A stretch of 64,000 bases of DNA, taken from positions 104,570 to 168,569 of the forward strand of contig NZ_QYRT01000006.1 in the NCBI RefSeq assembly GCF_004923255.1. The letters run 5' to 3'. This document shows, piece after piece, positions 43,523 to 54,202 of this stretch. Position 1 is the first letter of the stretch; every line of letters starts with the position of its first letter. The stretch is from Subtercola vilae (lineage in GTDB: Bacteria; Actinomycetota; Actinomycetes; Actinomycetales; Microbacteriaceae). The position numbers and the translations under genes were made by a program. Below the pieces are notes generated by a model that worked only from the letters and a program-made list of their open reading frames with translations, made no database searches and was not told the DNA's origin.

Positions 43523-44517
43523 TGTTCCGTTCGGTTCTGTTCTTCGGCGAGTTCTTCGGCCAGCTCCGGGTCGGCCGACACCTCTTCGCGCAGTTCTTCG
43601 ACGAGGTGCGGGTCGATGTCTTCAGCGACGGCCAGCTGGCCAGTGAGGGTGCCGAGGTCGACATCGTGGTGCGCGCCGAGGTAGGCGTCGATGACGGCTT
43701 GGTCTTGCATGACCACACTGGGGTAGCCTTCGGCCACGATCTTGCCCTCGGCCATCACGATCACCCAGTCGGCGATGGTCTGCACCATGTGCATGTCGTG
43801 CTCGACGAAGAGAACGGTCATGCCCTGGTCTTTCAGACCCAGGATGTGCCCCAGCAGTGACTGCGTCAGCGCCGGGTTGACCCCGGCCATCGGCTCGTCG
43901 AGCATCACCAGGTCGGGGTCGCTCATCAGGGCTCGCGCCATTTCGAGCAGCTTGCGCTGGCCGCCAGAGAGGCTGGCCGCGTAGTCGTCTTTCTTGGTGT
44001 CGAGTTTGAAGCGGCCGAGCAGCTCCATGGCCTTCGCGGTGTTGGCCTTCTCCTGGTCGCGCCAGAGAAAGGGCAGCATGGCGCGAAAGATGTTCTCGCC
44101 CTTCTGCTTCGTGGCCCCGAGGCGCATGTTCTCCATGACGCTCAGCAGAGCAAGCGACTTGGTGAGCTGAAAGGTGCGCACCATTCCGCGGCGGGCCACC
44201 TTGAAGGCGGGCACACCGGCGAGCTTCTGGCCGTCATACGTCCAGTTGCCGCTGTTGGGCTTGTCGAAGCCGGTCAGCAGGTTGAAGAACGTGGTCTTGC
44301 CGGCGCCGTTCGGGCCGATGAGAGCCGTGATCATGTTGCGGGGAATCTCGACGTGCTCCACGTTGACGGCCGTGTTGCCGCCGAAGGTTCGGGTCACCGA
44401 GTCGGCGATGAGAATCGGGTCGCGTTTCTTCACGCCGGGGCCTACATCGCCGATATAGATCTGTTTTGCGTCGTTCACGTTCACGTTGACGTCGGTTGTT
44501 GCGCTCTGATCAGACAC
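43519..44517 (-). CDS. livG: Branched-chain amino acid ABC transporter ATPase LivG
   Basis: 332 residues, longer than the usual 250-260. The ATPase core has GPNGAGKTTFFNLLTG, LSGGQRKLLEMARALM, VMLDEPMAGVNP and FVEHDM. It carries about 25 extra residues at the N-terminus and an acidic C-terminal tail of about 40 residues (EELREEVSADPELAEELAEE). GTG start; overlaps livM by eight bases. Confidence 0.94.
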   Translation of the reverse strand: MSDQSATTDVNVNVNDAKQIYIGDVGPGVKKRDPILIADSVTRTFGGNTAVNVEHVEIPRNMITALIGPNGAGKTTFFNLLTGFDKPNSGNWTYDGQKLAGVPAFKVARRGMVRTFQLTKSLALLSVMENMRLGATKQKGENIFRAMLPFLWRDQEKANTAKAMELLGRFKLDTKKDDYAASLSGGQRKLLEMARALMSDPDLVMLDEPMAGVNPALTQSLLGHILGLKDQGMTVLFVEHDMHMVQTIADWVIVMAEGKIVAEGYPSVVMQDQAVIDAYLGAHHDVDLGTLTGQLAVAEDIDPHLVEELREEVSADPELAEELAEEQNRTEQ

Positions 44518-45484
44518 TGAAATACGTCTCCCGTTTCTTGCCGAGAATGCCCTGCGGCCTGAAGATCACCAGGAGCATCAGTGCGACACCCACGATGATG
44601 AACCGGATGGGGCCCTGCTGAACCGTGCTGAGCGGCACGATGTGGTTGGTGACGAGAATCGAGAGAATTCCGTCGGAGAGCGACAGCACGACCCAGAAGA
44701 TGATCGACCCGATGATGGGGCCGAGAACCGTGGTCGCGCCACCGAGCAGAATGATGGTGAACAGAAAGAACGTGGTCTGGGTGCCGAAGTTCTCGGGTTG
44801 CAGTGAGGTGGGGATGATCGCCACCACAGCGCCCAGCGCACCGAGCACACCACCGAGGATGAGGGCCTGCATCTTGTAGGCGTACACGTTCTTGCCCAGG
44901 CTGCGCACGGCATCCTCGTCTTCACGAATGCCCTTGATGACGCGGCCCCAAGGGCTCCGCATGAGCTGCCAGACCAGAAGGCCGAGCACCAGCACGGCGC
45001 CCCAGCCGCAGATGATGATCCACAGGTCGCTCGCGCTGTAGAGCAGCGGCGCTATGCCGTACCGGCCCGGCGGAATGGGGTTGAGCGCGTCGAACGCGGC
45101 GCTCGAGCCGTTGATGCCGTCGGAGCCGCCGGTGAAGGGCGCGATCTGCGGGGTCTGCACGGTGTAGCGCACGATCTCCGCCGCCGCGATGGTGACGATG
45201 CTGAGATAGTCGGCTCGCAGTCGCAGCGTGGGGATACCGAGGATGAACGCGAAGATCACCGCGCCGATGATGGCGGCGACCAGCGACAGCCAGAACGGAA
45301 AACCGAACTTCACGGCCGTGATGGCGAAGAAGTACCCGCCCACCGACATGAAGCCGGCCTGGCCGAAGTTCAGCAGGCCACCGAAACCGAAGTGCACGGC
45401 GAGCCCGAGTGCGGCGAGGGCGAAACCGATGGTCTGCGGCGAGAGCAGCTGGCCGAAGGCAAGAGGAATGAAGGTGAAGTCCAT
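44510..45484 (-). CDS. livM: Branched-chain amino acid ABC transporter permease LivM
   Basis: Integral membrane subunit, 324 residues, with eight or more hydrophobic stretches. GLLNFGQAGFMSVGGYFFA, GIPTLRLRADYLSIVTIA and the EAA-type loop GRVIKGIREDEDAVRSLGKN are typical; the end IFRPQGILGKK is shared with LivH. ATG start nine bases after the livH stop. Confidence 0.94.
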   Translation of the reverse strand: MDFTFIPLAFGQLLSPQTIGFALAALGLAVHFGFGGLLNFGQAGFMSVGGYFFAITAVKFGFPFWLSLVAAIIGAVIFAFILGIPTLRLRADYLSIVTIAAAEIVRYTVQTPQIAPFTGGSDGINGSSAAFDALNPIPPGRYGIAPLLYSASDLWIIICGWGAVLVLGLLVWQLMRSPWGRVIKGIREDEDAVRSLGKNVYAYKMQALILGGVLGALGAVVAIIPTSLQPENFGTQTTFFLFTIILLGGATTVLGPIIGSIIFWVVLSLSDGILSILVTNHIVPLSTVQQGPIRFIIVGVALMLLVIFRPQGILGKKRETYFSV

Positions 45485-45493
45485 GATTCGTAC

Positions 45494-46924
45494 CTAACCG
45501 ATCCGGTCGCGTTTGCCGAGGATGCCCTGGGGCCTGATCAGCAGAATGATGATGAGCACCACGAGAGCCGCCACGAACTTGAGGTTGGCGGGCAGCCAGA
45601 TGGTCGAGACTTCGATGAACAGGCCGATGATGATCGACCCGACCAGGGCGCCGAACGCCGTGCCGAGGCCACCGAGGGTGACGGCCGCGAAGATGAGCAG
45701 CAGGATGCTCGCCCCCGTGTCCCACCGAATGGTCTGGTAGTAGCCGATCAGTGCACCGGCAATGCCGGCCAGCGCCCCACCGCCGATCCAGACGAGGCGG
45801 ATGACCCGTTCGACGTTGATACCGGATGCCGCGGCGAGTGCCTTGTTGTCAGACACCGCGCGGGTGGCCTTGCCGATGCGGGTGCGCAGCAGTACGAACG
45901 CGACCAGCAGCAGCAGAACGATGCACACGATCGCACCGATGAGGTCGCTCGAACGCAGGTGCACGGGCCCCCAGTTGACAGCGGCTGAGGTGTCGTTCGG
46001 CGCGACCAGGGTGCCGGGGCCGAAGATGACCTGGAACGTGTAGCGCAGGGCAAGCGAGAGACCGACGCTCACGATCATGAGCGGAATGAGCGCCACACCC
46101 TTCTTTCGAAGGGGCCGCCAGAGACCGAGGTCTTGCACGTAGCCCATCACGCCGCCCAACACCAGGGCACCGATGACGGCGATGGGGCCCGGCAGGCCGA
46201 GGGGGCCCGCAAGCACCCAGCCCATCAGGCCACCGAAGGTGACCAGCTCGCCGTGGGCGAAGTTGTTCAGGCCCGTGGTGCCGTAGATGAGCGAGACGCC
46301 GATGCAGGCGAGCGCGAGCAGCAGGCCGAAGATGAGCCCACTGGCGAGTCGGGGTACGAGAAGGTCGAACAGACTCGGGCCGCTGCTGGCATCAGACGAG
46401 CTCGACCCAGGCGATGTTGTCGATCCGGGGGCGCTGGTCGAGGAGCCGCCGGTCGCCGTGGTGAGCAGGAAGTAGGCCGGAACCCCGGTGCTGTTCGCAG
46501 CCACGGTCACCGTGCGCGGGTTGGTGCCGGCACGCGGTACACCGTCTCCGGCTGGCACGCTGGTCTCGTCGAGCTTCACCGTGTAGTCGCCCGCGCCAGG
46601 AAGACCCACCGTGACCTTGCCATCGGCACCGCTGACGACGTCGGAGCTGAACCCGCCGCTGCCGGTGACCGTGACCTTGACGCCGGCGACCGCGGCCTTG
46701 TTCGAATCGAGTCGAACCCATACGCCGATGCTCTCGGTGGCCGAGGCCGGGTCGATTGTTGCGCTGCGAACGGATGCACTGGCTGGTGCCTCGACCGCCG
46801 AAGCGGCCGTGAGCGGCGCTGCGGTCGCTGACAGGGGCGCCATGGAGAGGAGCAGCCCTCCCAACAGTGCTACTGCCGCACCGACGACGGCACGGTGCGA
46901 ATGTGGGCTGGAACGAGTGGTCAC
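45494..46924 (-). CDS. livH: LivH-type permease with N-terminal secreted Ig-like domain
   Basis: 476 residues against about 290-300 for LivH. From residue about 185 it is a normal permease (GVSLIYGTTGLNNFAHGELVTFGG, AVSDNKALAAASGINVERVIR, IRPQGILGKR). Before it comes a signal peptide (AVVGAAVALLGGLLLSMAPLSATAA) and a beta-rich domain (GVWVRLDSNKAAVAGVKVTVTGSGG, GADGKVTVGLPGAGDYTVKLD) resembling carboxypeptidase-regulatory folds, then a Ser/Thr/Gly linker. The GTG at 46924 has GGAGG nine bases upstream, so the domain is translated as part of LivH. Its role is unknown. Confidence 0.85.
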   Translation of the reverse strand: MTTRSSPHSHRAVVGAAVALLGGLLLSMAPLSATAAPLTAASAVEAPASASVRSATIDPASATESIGVWVRLDSNKAAVAGVKVTVTGSGGFSSDVVSGADGKVTVGLPGAGDYTVKLDETSVPAGDGVPRAGTNPRTVTVAANSTGVPAYFLLTTATGGSSTSAPGSTTSPGSSSSDASSGPSLFDLLVPRLASGLIFGLLLALACIGVSLIYGTTGLNNFAHGELVTFGGLMGWVLAGPLGLPGPIAVIGALVLGGVMGYVQDLGLWRPLRKKGVALIPLMIVSVGLSLALRYTFQVIFGPGTLVAPNDTSAAVNWGPVHLRSSDLIGAIVCIVLLLLVAFVLLRTRIGKATRAVSDNKALAAASGINVERVIRLVWIGGGALAGIAGALIGYYQTIRWDTGASILLLIFAAVTLGGLGTAFGALVGSIIIGLFIEVSTIWLPANLKFVAALVVLIIILLIRPQGILGKRDRIG

Positions 46925-48664
<1,740 letters not shown>

Positions 48665-48688
48665 ACGCCAGCGGGTTGGGGCGGTGCC

Positions 48689-49621
48689 GTGCGGTTCTTC
48701 TGGAGCGCCGGTGCCGCTCTGCTCGTTGTGGCAGTGGCCTCCGGATGCACGAGCAGCCAGCCGGTGACGGGGCGGTTCACCGCGGTCATCCCTCTGCCGT
48801 CATCGTCGGCCCCGTCAACCGCAGCGACACCCCTGCCCGCTGATCTCCCGGCAGATCTGTCGGTGGAGATCGAGCAGGAGCGCTCGGACTACGGCATCAG
48901 GCAACTCCAGGTGCGCGTCGCGAACGGTGGCGCGACGCCTTACGCCGTGACGAATGTGACGTTCGGCTCGCCGAACTTCGTGGTGCCCGTAGGCAACACC
49001 GAGCCCGGGCGCGTTCTGCCCGCACTCTCGCTCGACTTTCCCGTTCTGCTGCCCGCGCCGGTGTGCTCGGGCGATCGGTCTGCTTCGCCGATCGTGACGT
49101 TCGACTGGTCGGCGGGCGCCGAGACCGGCCGGTCGACGGTGGTGCCGGCTGACCCGCTCGGAGCGATGAAGCGCATCAACGGGGAGGACTGCCTCGCCGA
49201 GAGCGTGGCCGGCATCGTGGACATCGCTCCGGCGGCGCACCTGCGCGTCGACGGTTCGGGGGCTGCGAGTGTGGCGCACATCGACCTCTCGCTCACACCC
49301 ACTGGTGGTGCCGGGTCGGTGGTCATCGACGGTGTCGGGCCGACCACGCTGCTCGCACCGGCGGGCGGGGCCCTGTCGTGGCCGCTGGCGCTGGCGGTCG
49401 ACGCCGCGAGTGCCCCCTCGTCGCTCACGCTCGATGTGGAGCCGGGGCGGTGCGAGCCGCACGTGATCGCCGAAGACAAGCGCGGCACCTACCTGCCTCT
49501 GACGGTGACGGTGCAACCGGCGGGTGTTTCGGGAACGTACTACCTGCCTCTCGGCGACGCAGAGAAGGCCGAGGTGTACAGCTGGCTGGCCGACCACTGC
49601 GGGTTCGGTGCCTCGCCCTAG
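48689..49621 (+). CDS. Predicted lipoprotein of unknown function
   Basis: 310 residues. Signal peptide with lipobox (LLVVAVASGC, Cys at residue 20), then a Ser/Thr/Pro linker and a beta-rich secreted domain with three cysteines (APVCSGD, NGEDCLAE, EPGRCEPH) and a fourth near the end (ADHCGFG). No family is recognised. The GTG start is 24 bases after guaB. Its TAG overlaps the TAGACT box of guaB3. Confidence 0.8.
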   Translation: MRFFWSAGAALLVVAVASGCTSSQPVTGRFTAVIPLPSSSAPSTAATPLPADLPADLSVEIEQERSDYGIRQLQVRVANGGATPYAVTNVTFGSPNFVVPVGNTEPGRVLPALSLDFPVLLPAPVCSGDRSASPIVTFDWSAGAETGRSTVVPADPLGAMKRINGEDCLAESVAGIVDIAPAAHLRVDGSGAASVAHIDLSLTPTGGAGSVVIDGVGPTTLLAPAGGALSWPLALAVDAASAPSSLTLDVEPGRCEPHVIAEDKRGTYLPLTVTVQPAGVSGTYYLPLGDAEKAEVYSWLADHCGFGASP

Positions 49622-49630
49622 ACTGGGTGG
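49619..49630 (+). promoter_or_regulatory. Leaderless promoter of guaB3
   Basis: TAGACT (49619-49624) begins with the lipoprotein stop codon and ends six bases before the guaB3 GTG. No ribosome site is present. Confidence 0.55.
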
Positions 49631-50752
49631 GTGAGTATGGAAAGAGAAATCGGCCGTTCGAAACGAGGCCGCAGGGTCTACGCATTCGACGACATCGCCG
49701 TTGTACCGTCGCGTCGAACCCGTGACCCCCAAGACGTTTCGGTTCACTGGGCGATCGACGCGTACCAGTTCGAGATCCCCGTGATCGCTGCTCCGATGGA
49801 TTCGGTGGTCTCCCCGGCCACCGCCATCGCCATGGGCAAGCACGGCGGCCTCGGAGTGCTCGACCTCGAGGGGTTGTGGACACGGTACGAGAACCCCGAA
49901 CCTCTGCTCGAGGAGATCCGGTCGCTGCCGGCCGACTCGGCCACGGTACGCATGCAGCAGATCTACGCCGAGCCCATCAAGCCCGAGCTGGTGACGGCGC
50001 GGCTGGCCGAGATCCGGGCATCCGGTGTCACCGTTGCAGGCGCGCTCTCGCCGCAGCGCACGCAAGAGCTGTACGAGACCGTCGTGGCTGCGGGCGTCGA
50101 CCTGTTCTTCATCCGCGGCACCACGGTGTCGGCTGAGCACGTGTCGAAGTCCGTCGAGCCCCTCAACCTCAAGAAGTTCATCTACGAGCTCGATGTTCCT
50201 GTCATCGTGGGCGGGGCCGCGACATACACAGCGGCACTGCACCTGATGCGAACCGGTGCTGCCGGGGTGCTGGTGGGCTTCGGCGGAGGAGCGGCGTCGA
50301 CGACGCGGGCGACGCTGGGCATCCACGCGCCCATGGCGACCGCGGTGGCCGATGTGGCCGGCGCTCGCCGCGACTACATGGACGAGTCGGGCGGCCGCTA
50401 CGTGCACGTCATCGCCGATGGCGGCCTCGGTACGTCGGGCGACATCGTGAAGGCCATCTCTGTTGGTGCTGACGCCGTGATGCTCGGCTCGGCACTGGCG
50501 CGGGCGACCGACGCACCCGGCGGCGGGTACCACTGGGGCCCTGAGGCACACCATTCGCAGTTGCCCCGCGGCAACCGGGTTCACGTGGGCGCTGTGGCGC
50601 CGCTCGAGCAGATTCTGTTCGGGCCGTCACCGGTGGCCGACGGTACTGCGAACCTCATCGGGGCGCTTCGCCGCTCGATGGCGACGACCGGGTACTCAGA
50701 TCTCAAAGAGTTCCAGCGCATCGAGGTCGTCGTCGCGCCGTACGCTCCCTGA
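49631..50752 (+). CDS. guaB3: GuaB3-family IMP dehydrogenase-related protein
   Basis: 373 residues, a barrel without CBS domains. N-terminal IGRSKRGRRVYAFDDIAVVPSRRT and central AAPMDSVVSPATAIAMGKHGG match the family. At the place of the IMPDH catalytic cysteine loop it reads GGGAASTTRATLG with Ser223 in place of Cys, so normal IMPDH chemistry is not expected. Related GuaB-like paralogues have been reported as GMP reductases. GTG start fits a leaderless mRNA; ATG at 49637 is an alternative. Confidence 0.9.
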   Translation: MSMEREIGRSKRGRRVYAFDDIAVVPSRRTRDPQDVSVHWAIDAYQFEIPVIAAPMDSVVSPATAIAMGKHGGLGVLDLEGLWTRYENPEPLLEEIRSLPADSATVRMQQIYAEPIKPELVTARLAEIRASGVTVAGALSPQRTQELYETVVAAGVDLFFIRGTTVSAEHVSKSVEPLNLKKFIYELDVPVIVGGAATYTAALHLMRTGAAGVLVGFGGGAASTTRATLGIHAPMATAVADVAGARRDYMDESGGRYVHVIADGGLGTSGDIVKAISVGADAVMLGSALARATDAPGGGYHWGPEAHHSQLPRGNRVHVGAVAPLEQILFGPSPVADGTANLIGALRRSMATTGYSDLKEFQRIEVVVAPYAP

Positions 50753-50761
50753 GGGCCTGCT

Positions 50762-50781
50762 TCCTGAGGGTTTGCTCAGGA
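50762..50781 (+). terminator. Hairpin after guaB3
   Basis: TCCTGAG and CTCAGGA pair around GGTTTG. It starts ten bases after the guaB3 stop and lacks a T-run; weak terminator or spacer. Confidence 0.4.
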
Positions 50782-50823
50782 GGGCTCCGGCAGAATTGAT
50801 CCAGACAAACAGGGAGTTTCTTC

Positions 50824-51354
50824 ATGGTTGACGTTCGACGGGTCAAGCTGCCCGGGGTCGGTGTACTGCACACCTTCGTGACCGACGACGGCGGCAAAGT
50901 GGGCGTCATCGCCCATCGCTCGGGTCACAGCGACCTCATCACCTTCGCCGACGAAGAAGACGGTGCCGAATCGACCAAGGTGTCGCTCCGACTCAGCGAA
51001 GACGAGGCCCACACCCTTGCCGAACTGCTCGGCGGCACGCAGATCACCGAGTCGTTGACAGCGCTCGACCAGATTCCGGGGCTCAGCATCGACTGGTTCA
51101 CGGTCGACTACGAAGACTACATAGCGGGCCAGGAGCTCGGCGACCCCGCCGACCGGGGCGTGGTCGGTGTGACCGTGGTCGCCGTCGTGCGCGGCGAGTC
51201 GGCAAACCCAGCACCCGCCTCTGATTTCAAAGTCTTTCCCGGCGACACCCTCGTGGTGGCCGGTTCGCCTGAGAAAGTGGCGAAGGTCTTCAATTTCTTC
51301 CGCAGTGGCCAGTACAAGACCAAGAGCGTCGTCGACGCTCCGCCCGGGGGGTAA
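50824..51354 (+). CDS. KhtT-like regulatory subunit of K+/H+ antiporter
   Basis: 176 residues. The N-terminal half (VDVRRVKLPGVGVLHTFVTDDGGKVGVIAHR) and C-terminal TrkA-C domain (VVAVVRGESANPAPASDFKVFPGDTLVVAGSPEKVAKV) match KhtT-type subunits that gate CPA2 antiporters in response to nucleotide or pH. ATG after CAGGGAG. The antiporter starts two bases after the stop. Confidence 0.88.
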   Translation: MVDVRRVKLPGVGVLHTFVTDDGGKVGVIAHRSGHSDLITFADEEDGAESTKVSLRLSEDEAHTLAELLGGTQITESLTALDQIPGLSIDWFTVDYEDYIAGQELGDPADRGVVGVTVVAVVRGESANPAPASDFKVFPGDTLVVAGSPEKVAKVFNFFRSGQYKTKSVVDAPPGG

Positions 51355-51356
51355 CC

Positions 51357-52766
51357 GTGCATTTCGGCCCCGACCTCCTCGTTCTCGGCATCCTGTTCGT
51401 CATTGCGTACGTACTGGGTCGCCTCGGCAAAGCGATCGGTTTGCCGGCGATCCCGATCTATATGGTCGTCGGGCTTCTGGCGAGCCCGAACTTCCACCTG
51501 TTTCCCCTCGATTTCATCCACACCGACTACATCGAACTGATCGCCGTCTTCGGGCTGATCATGCTGCTCTTCAGCCTCGGGCTCGAGTTCGATCAAGACG
51601 AGTTCTTCGCCAACGCGGGAAAACTGATCATCTCGGGTGGTTCCTACATTGCGATCAACATGATCGCGGGCTTCGCGTTCGGCTTCCTCGTGGGGTGGGG
51701 TACCCGTGAGGCGCTGGTCATCGCGGGCATCACGGCGACCTCGTCGAGCGCCATTGTCACCAAGCTGCTCATCGAGCTCAACCGGCTGGCGAACCGTGAG
51801 ACCCCCATGATTCTCGGTGTGACGGTGGTCGAAGACATCTTCATCGCCATCTACCTGGCCATCGTCTCGGTGGTGCTGAGCGGCGAGACGGCCATCTGGC
51901 CGGTGATCGGCAAGCTGGGCATCGCGTTCCTGTTCCTGGTGGTGATGTTCTCGGTGGCGCGGTTCGGCGGCAAATGGGTGTCGCGGCTGTTCCGAACCAA
52001 AGACGATGAGCTCTTCACCATCCTGTTCTTCGGGCTGGCCATCGCGTTCGGCGGCATAGGCGAGATTCTCGGCGTCACCGACGCCATCGGCGCGTTCCTC
52101 ATCGGCCTTGTGCTGGGCGCCACGCGCTACCGCAACAAGATCGAGCACATCGCCATCCCCATGCGCGATGTCTTCGGCGCCTTCTTCTTCTTGAACTTCG
52201 GGCTCGGGCTCGACCCTTCGCAGTTTCCCGAAGTGATCTGGCCGGTCATCGGCGCGGTCGCAATGACCATGTTGCTCAACGTCGGCGCCGGGCAGTTCGT
52301 GGCGAAGCTCAACGGGCTGGGCGTTCAGGCGGGCATCAATGCCACGGTCATCCTGCAGAACCGGGGGGAGTTCGCGCTGATTCTGGCGACGCTTGCCCTG
52401 GCGGCCGGTCTTGACCCACGAATACAGGCCTTCGCGGGGCTCTACGTGCTCATCATGGCGGTGGCGGGCCCAATTCTGGCTGCGAACTCGGAGAAGATCG
52501 GTGGTGCCCTCCTCGGCACCAAGAAGAAGCGTCTGGCAGCGGCGGCGCAGCAGGCGAAGCGGGAACGCGACCCGATGCTGCTCGAAGAGATTGCACTGGT
52601 CGAAGCGGCCACGGCCACGCTCAGCCCCGGCGAGAACTCAGGAACCGAGGAGTATGTTGATCGAGTCGTCGAGCAGGCCAACAGCCAGAGCGACGCCGAG
52701 CACCGCCGCGACAGAGACAGAGACAGAAACAGCGACGCGGCCCGTGGCACGAACGGCGAGTACTGA
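51357..52766 (+). CDS. CPA2-family cation:proton antiporter (KhtU-like)
   Basis: 469 residues with about twelve membrane helices (residues 1-390), including IPIYMVVGLLASPNF, LLFSLGLEFDQDEFF, GITATSSSAIVTKLL and the ion-site region GAFLIGLVLGATRYRN. The cytosolic tail of about 75 residues is charged and ends in RDRDRDRN-type sequence. It probably exports K+ in exchange for H+ under control of the preceding subunit. GTG start. Confidence 0.9.
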   Translation: MHFGPDLLVLGILFVIAYVLGRLGKAIGLPAIPIYMVVGLLASPNFHLFPLDFIHTDYIELIAVFGLIMLLFSLGLEFDQDEFFANAGKLIISGGSYIAINMIAGFAFGFLVGWGTREALVIAGITATSSSAIVTKLLIELNRLANRETPMILGVTVVEDIFIAIYLAIVSVVLSGETAIWPVIGKLGIAFLFLVVMFSVARFGGKWVSRLFRTKDDELFTILFFGLAIAFGGIGEILGVTDAIGAFLIGLVLGATRYRNKIEHIAIPMRDVFGAFFFLNFGLGLDPSQFPEVIWPVIGAVAMTMLLNVGAGQFVAKLNGLGVQAGINATVILQNRGEFALILATLALAAGLDPRIQAFAGLYVLIMAVAGPILAANSEKIGGALLGTKKKRLAAAAQQAKRERDPMLLEEIALVEAATATLSPGENSGTEEYVDRVVEQANSQSDAEHRRDRDRDRNSDAARGTNGEY

Positions 52767-52782
52767 CGGCGGGCAGTAAGTG

Positions 52783-52852
52783 GCGTCGAGCACGTGGCGT
52801 CGAGCAAATCGCGTCGGGCAAGTCGCGTCGGGCAACTGCCGTCGGGCAACAG
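52783..52852 (+). repeat. Five 14-bp tandem repeats between antiporter and SURF1 genes
   Basis: Units of the type GCGTCGGGCAAGTC run head to tail without gaps (52783, 52797, 52811, 52825, 52839). They differ by one to four bases. The unit length is not a multiple of three and the repeat is not inside a gene. It lies 33 bases before the SURF1 start. Confidence 0.85.
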
Positions 52853-52885
52853 TGAGTGAGTACCAGAGCGAGTGAGTGGTGACCT

Positions 52886-53746
52886 GTGAGTGACGATCGT
52901 GGCCAGGCGAAGAGCACACTGACGGTGTTCAGTGTGATGCGCCGGCCCAAGTGGATCAGGGCACTGGTGTTCGCGCTCATTCTCGCGGCAGCCTTCGCGG
53001 CCCTCGGCCAGTGGCAGCTGAGCCGCGCGGTGACGTCGAACGGACCGAACCCGAATGCCACCACGGAGGTCGTCGTGCCACTCGAGCAGATCGCCACCGC
53101 AGGCCAGCCGGTCTTCGAGACACAAGACGGCCAGATGGTCTCGGTCGACGGGGCCCTCGTCTCTGGCGACTTCTCCATCGTGTCGACCCGGCTGAACGGC
53201 GGCGTCGAGGGTTACTGGGTGGTCGGGCGTTACGACCTGAGCACGCCGCAGGGTTCTGCGCCGCTCACGAGCGTGGCGGTGGCCTTGGGCTGGGCATCCG
53301 ATCAGGCCACGGCACAGACCTCGGCCGACCGCATGAACCAGACCGCGAGCTACCCCGCCGACCAGTTGGTGGGCCGCTACGTTGGCACCGACGGGCCGGT
53401 CGTGACGGATGCCCAGAAGAAGGCCACCGCAGCATATGTTCCGACCACCATGGCCATCTCCGCGCTGATCAACACCTGGACCGACTTTCCCGACACGGCC
53501 ACCGTCTTCGGCGGCTACATCGTCGCATCCACCCCTCCCGCGGGTCTTACCACCATCGACTCACCGGTGCCGCAGCGCACCACTGAGCTCAACTGGCTGA
53601 ACATCTTCTACGCCATCGAGTGGGTCATCTTCGCCGGCTTCGCCATCTTCTTCTGGTATCGGCTGGTCAAAGACGCGTGGGAACGCGAGACCGAAGAGAG
53701 CCAGCTCGAAGAGGCGTACAGCGCGCCCTCGCGTACACAAAGGTAG
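52886..53746 (+). CDS. SURF1-family cytochrome oxidase assembly protein
   Basis: 286 residues with a membrane helix near each end (WIRALVFALILAAAFAALGQWQLSR and NWLNIFYAIEWVIFAGFAIFFWY), the SURF1 topology. The GQWQLSR end of the first helix is the family mark. It assists haem a insertion into cytochrome c oxidase. GTG start just after the 14-bp repeat; TAG stop is reused in the next promoter. Confidence 0.88.
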   Translation: MSDDRGQAKSTLTVFSVMRRPKWIRALVFALILAAAFAALGQWQLSRAVTSNGPNPNATTEVVVPLEQIATAGQPVFETQDGQMVSVDGALVSGDFSIVSTRLNGGVEGYWVVGRYDLSTPQGSAPLTSVAVALGWASDQATAQTSADRMNQTASYPADQLVGRYVGTDGPVVTDAQKKATAAYVPTTMAISALINTWTDFPDTATVFGGYIVASTPPAGLTTIDSPVPQRTTELNWLNIFYAIEWVIFAGFAIFFWYRLVKDAWERETEESQLEEAYSAPSRTQR

Positions 53747-53755
53747 GATTCAGGT
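53744..53755 (+). promoter_or_regulatory. Leaderless promoter of the DUF3817 gene
   Basis: TAGGAT (53744-53749) contains the SURF1 stop TAG and ends six bases before the ATG at 53756. No Shine-Dalgarno. Confidence 0.55.
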
Positions 53756-54202
53756 ATGCCACTCGAGCCCAAACGCAAGGATTTTCCGCGCATCCGGTCG
53801 GGCCTGACGTTCTACCGGGTCTGCTCCATCATCACGGGAACCCTGTTGCTCCTGCTGTGCGTCGAGGTCATTCTCAAGTACACGGCCATCGGCGTCGAGC
53901 TCGAACTCGGCGGCTCGCACGGCTTTCTGGCGTTCGTGCCCGACGGCACCGTGAAGGGCGTCAACGTCAGCACGGGCATCCTGATCGTGCACGGCTGGTT
54001 CTATGTGGTGTACCTCTTCTCGTGCTTCCAGCTCTGGTCGCGCATGCGCTGGGGTTTCAACCGCTTCATTCTGTTGGCACTCGGTGGCATCATCCCGCTG
54101 CTGTCGTACTTTCTCGAGGGTCGCATCGCCCGTGAGATCATCGCTTACCTGAGCGGCCGCGAATCTGCGGCTGCCACCCAACCCGTGGAGGCCTCCCATT
54201 AG
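53756..54202 (+). CDS. DUF3817 membrane protein
   Basis: 148 residues with three membrane helices ([66 protein letters not shown]). The GTLLLLL...KY and GWFYVVYL pattern fits DUF3817, a family of unknown function often located next to guaA in actinobacteria. Its TAG stop (54200-54202) overlaps the likely ATT start of guaA. Confidence 0.85.
   Translation: MPLEPKRKDFPRIRSGLTFYRVCSIITGTLLLLLCVEVILKYTAIGVELELGGSHGFLAFVPDGTVKGVNVSTGILIVHGWFYVVYLFSCFQLWSRMRWGFNRFILLALGGIIPLLSYFLEGRIAREIIAYLSGRESAAATQPVEASH

Noticed and set aside
52783..52852. 14-bp repeats as a CRISPR array
   Set aside because: Units are contiguous without spacers and too short; no cas genes nearby.
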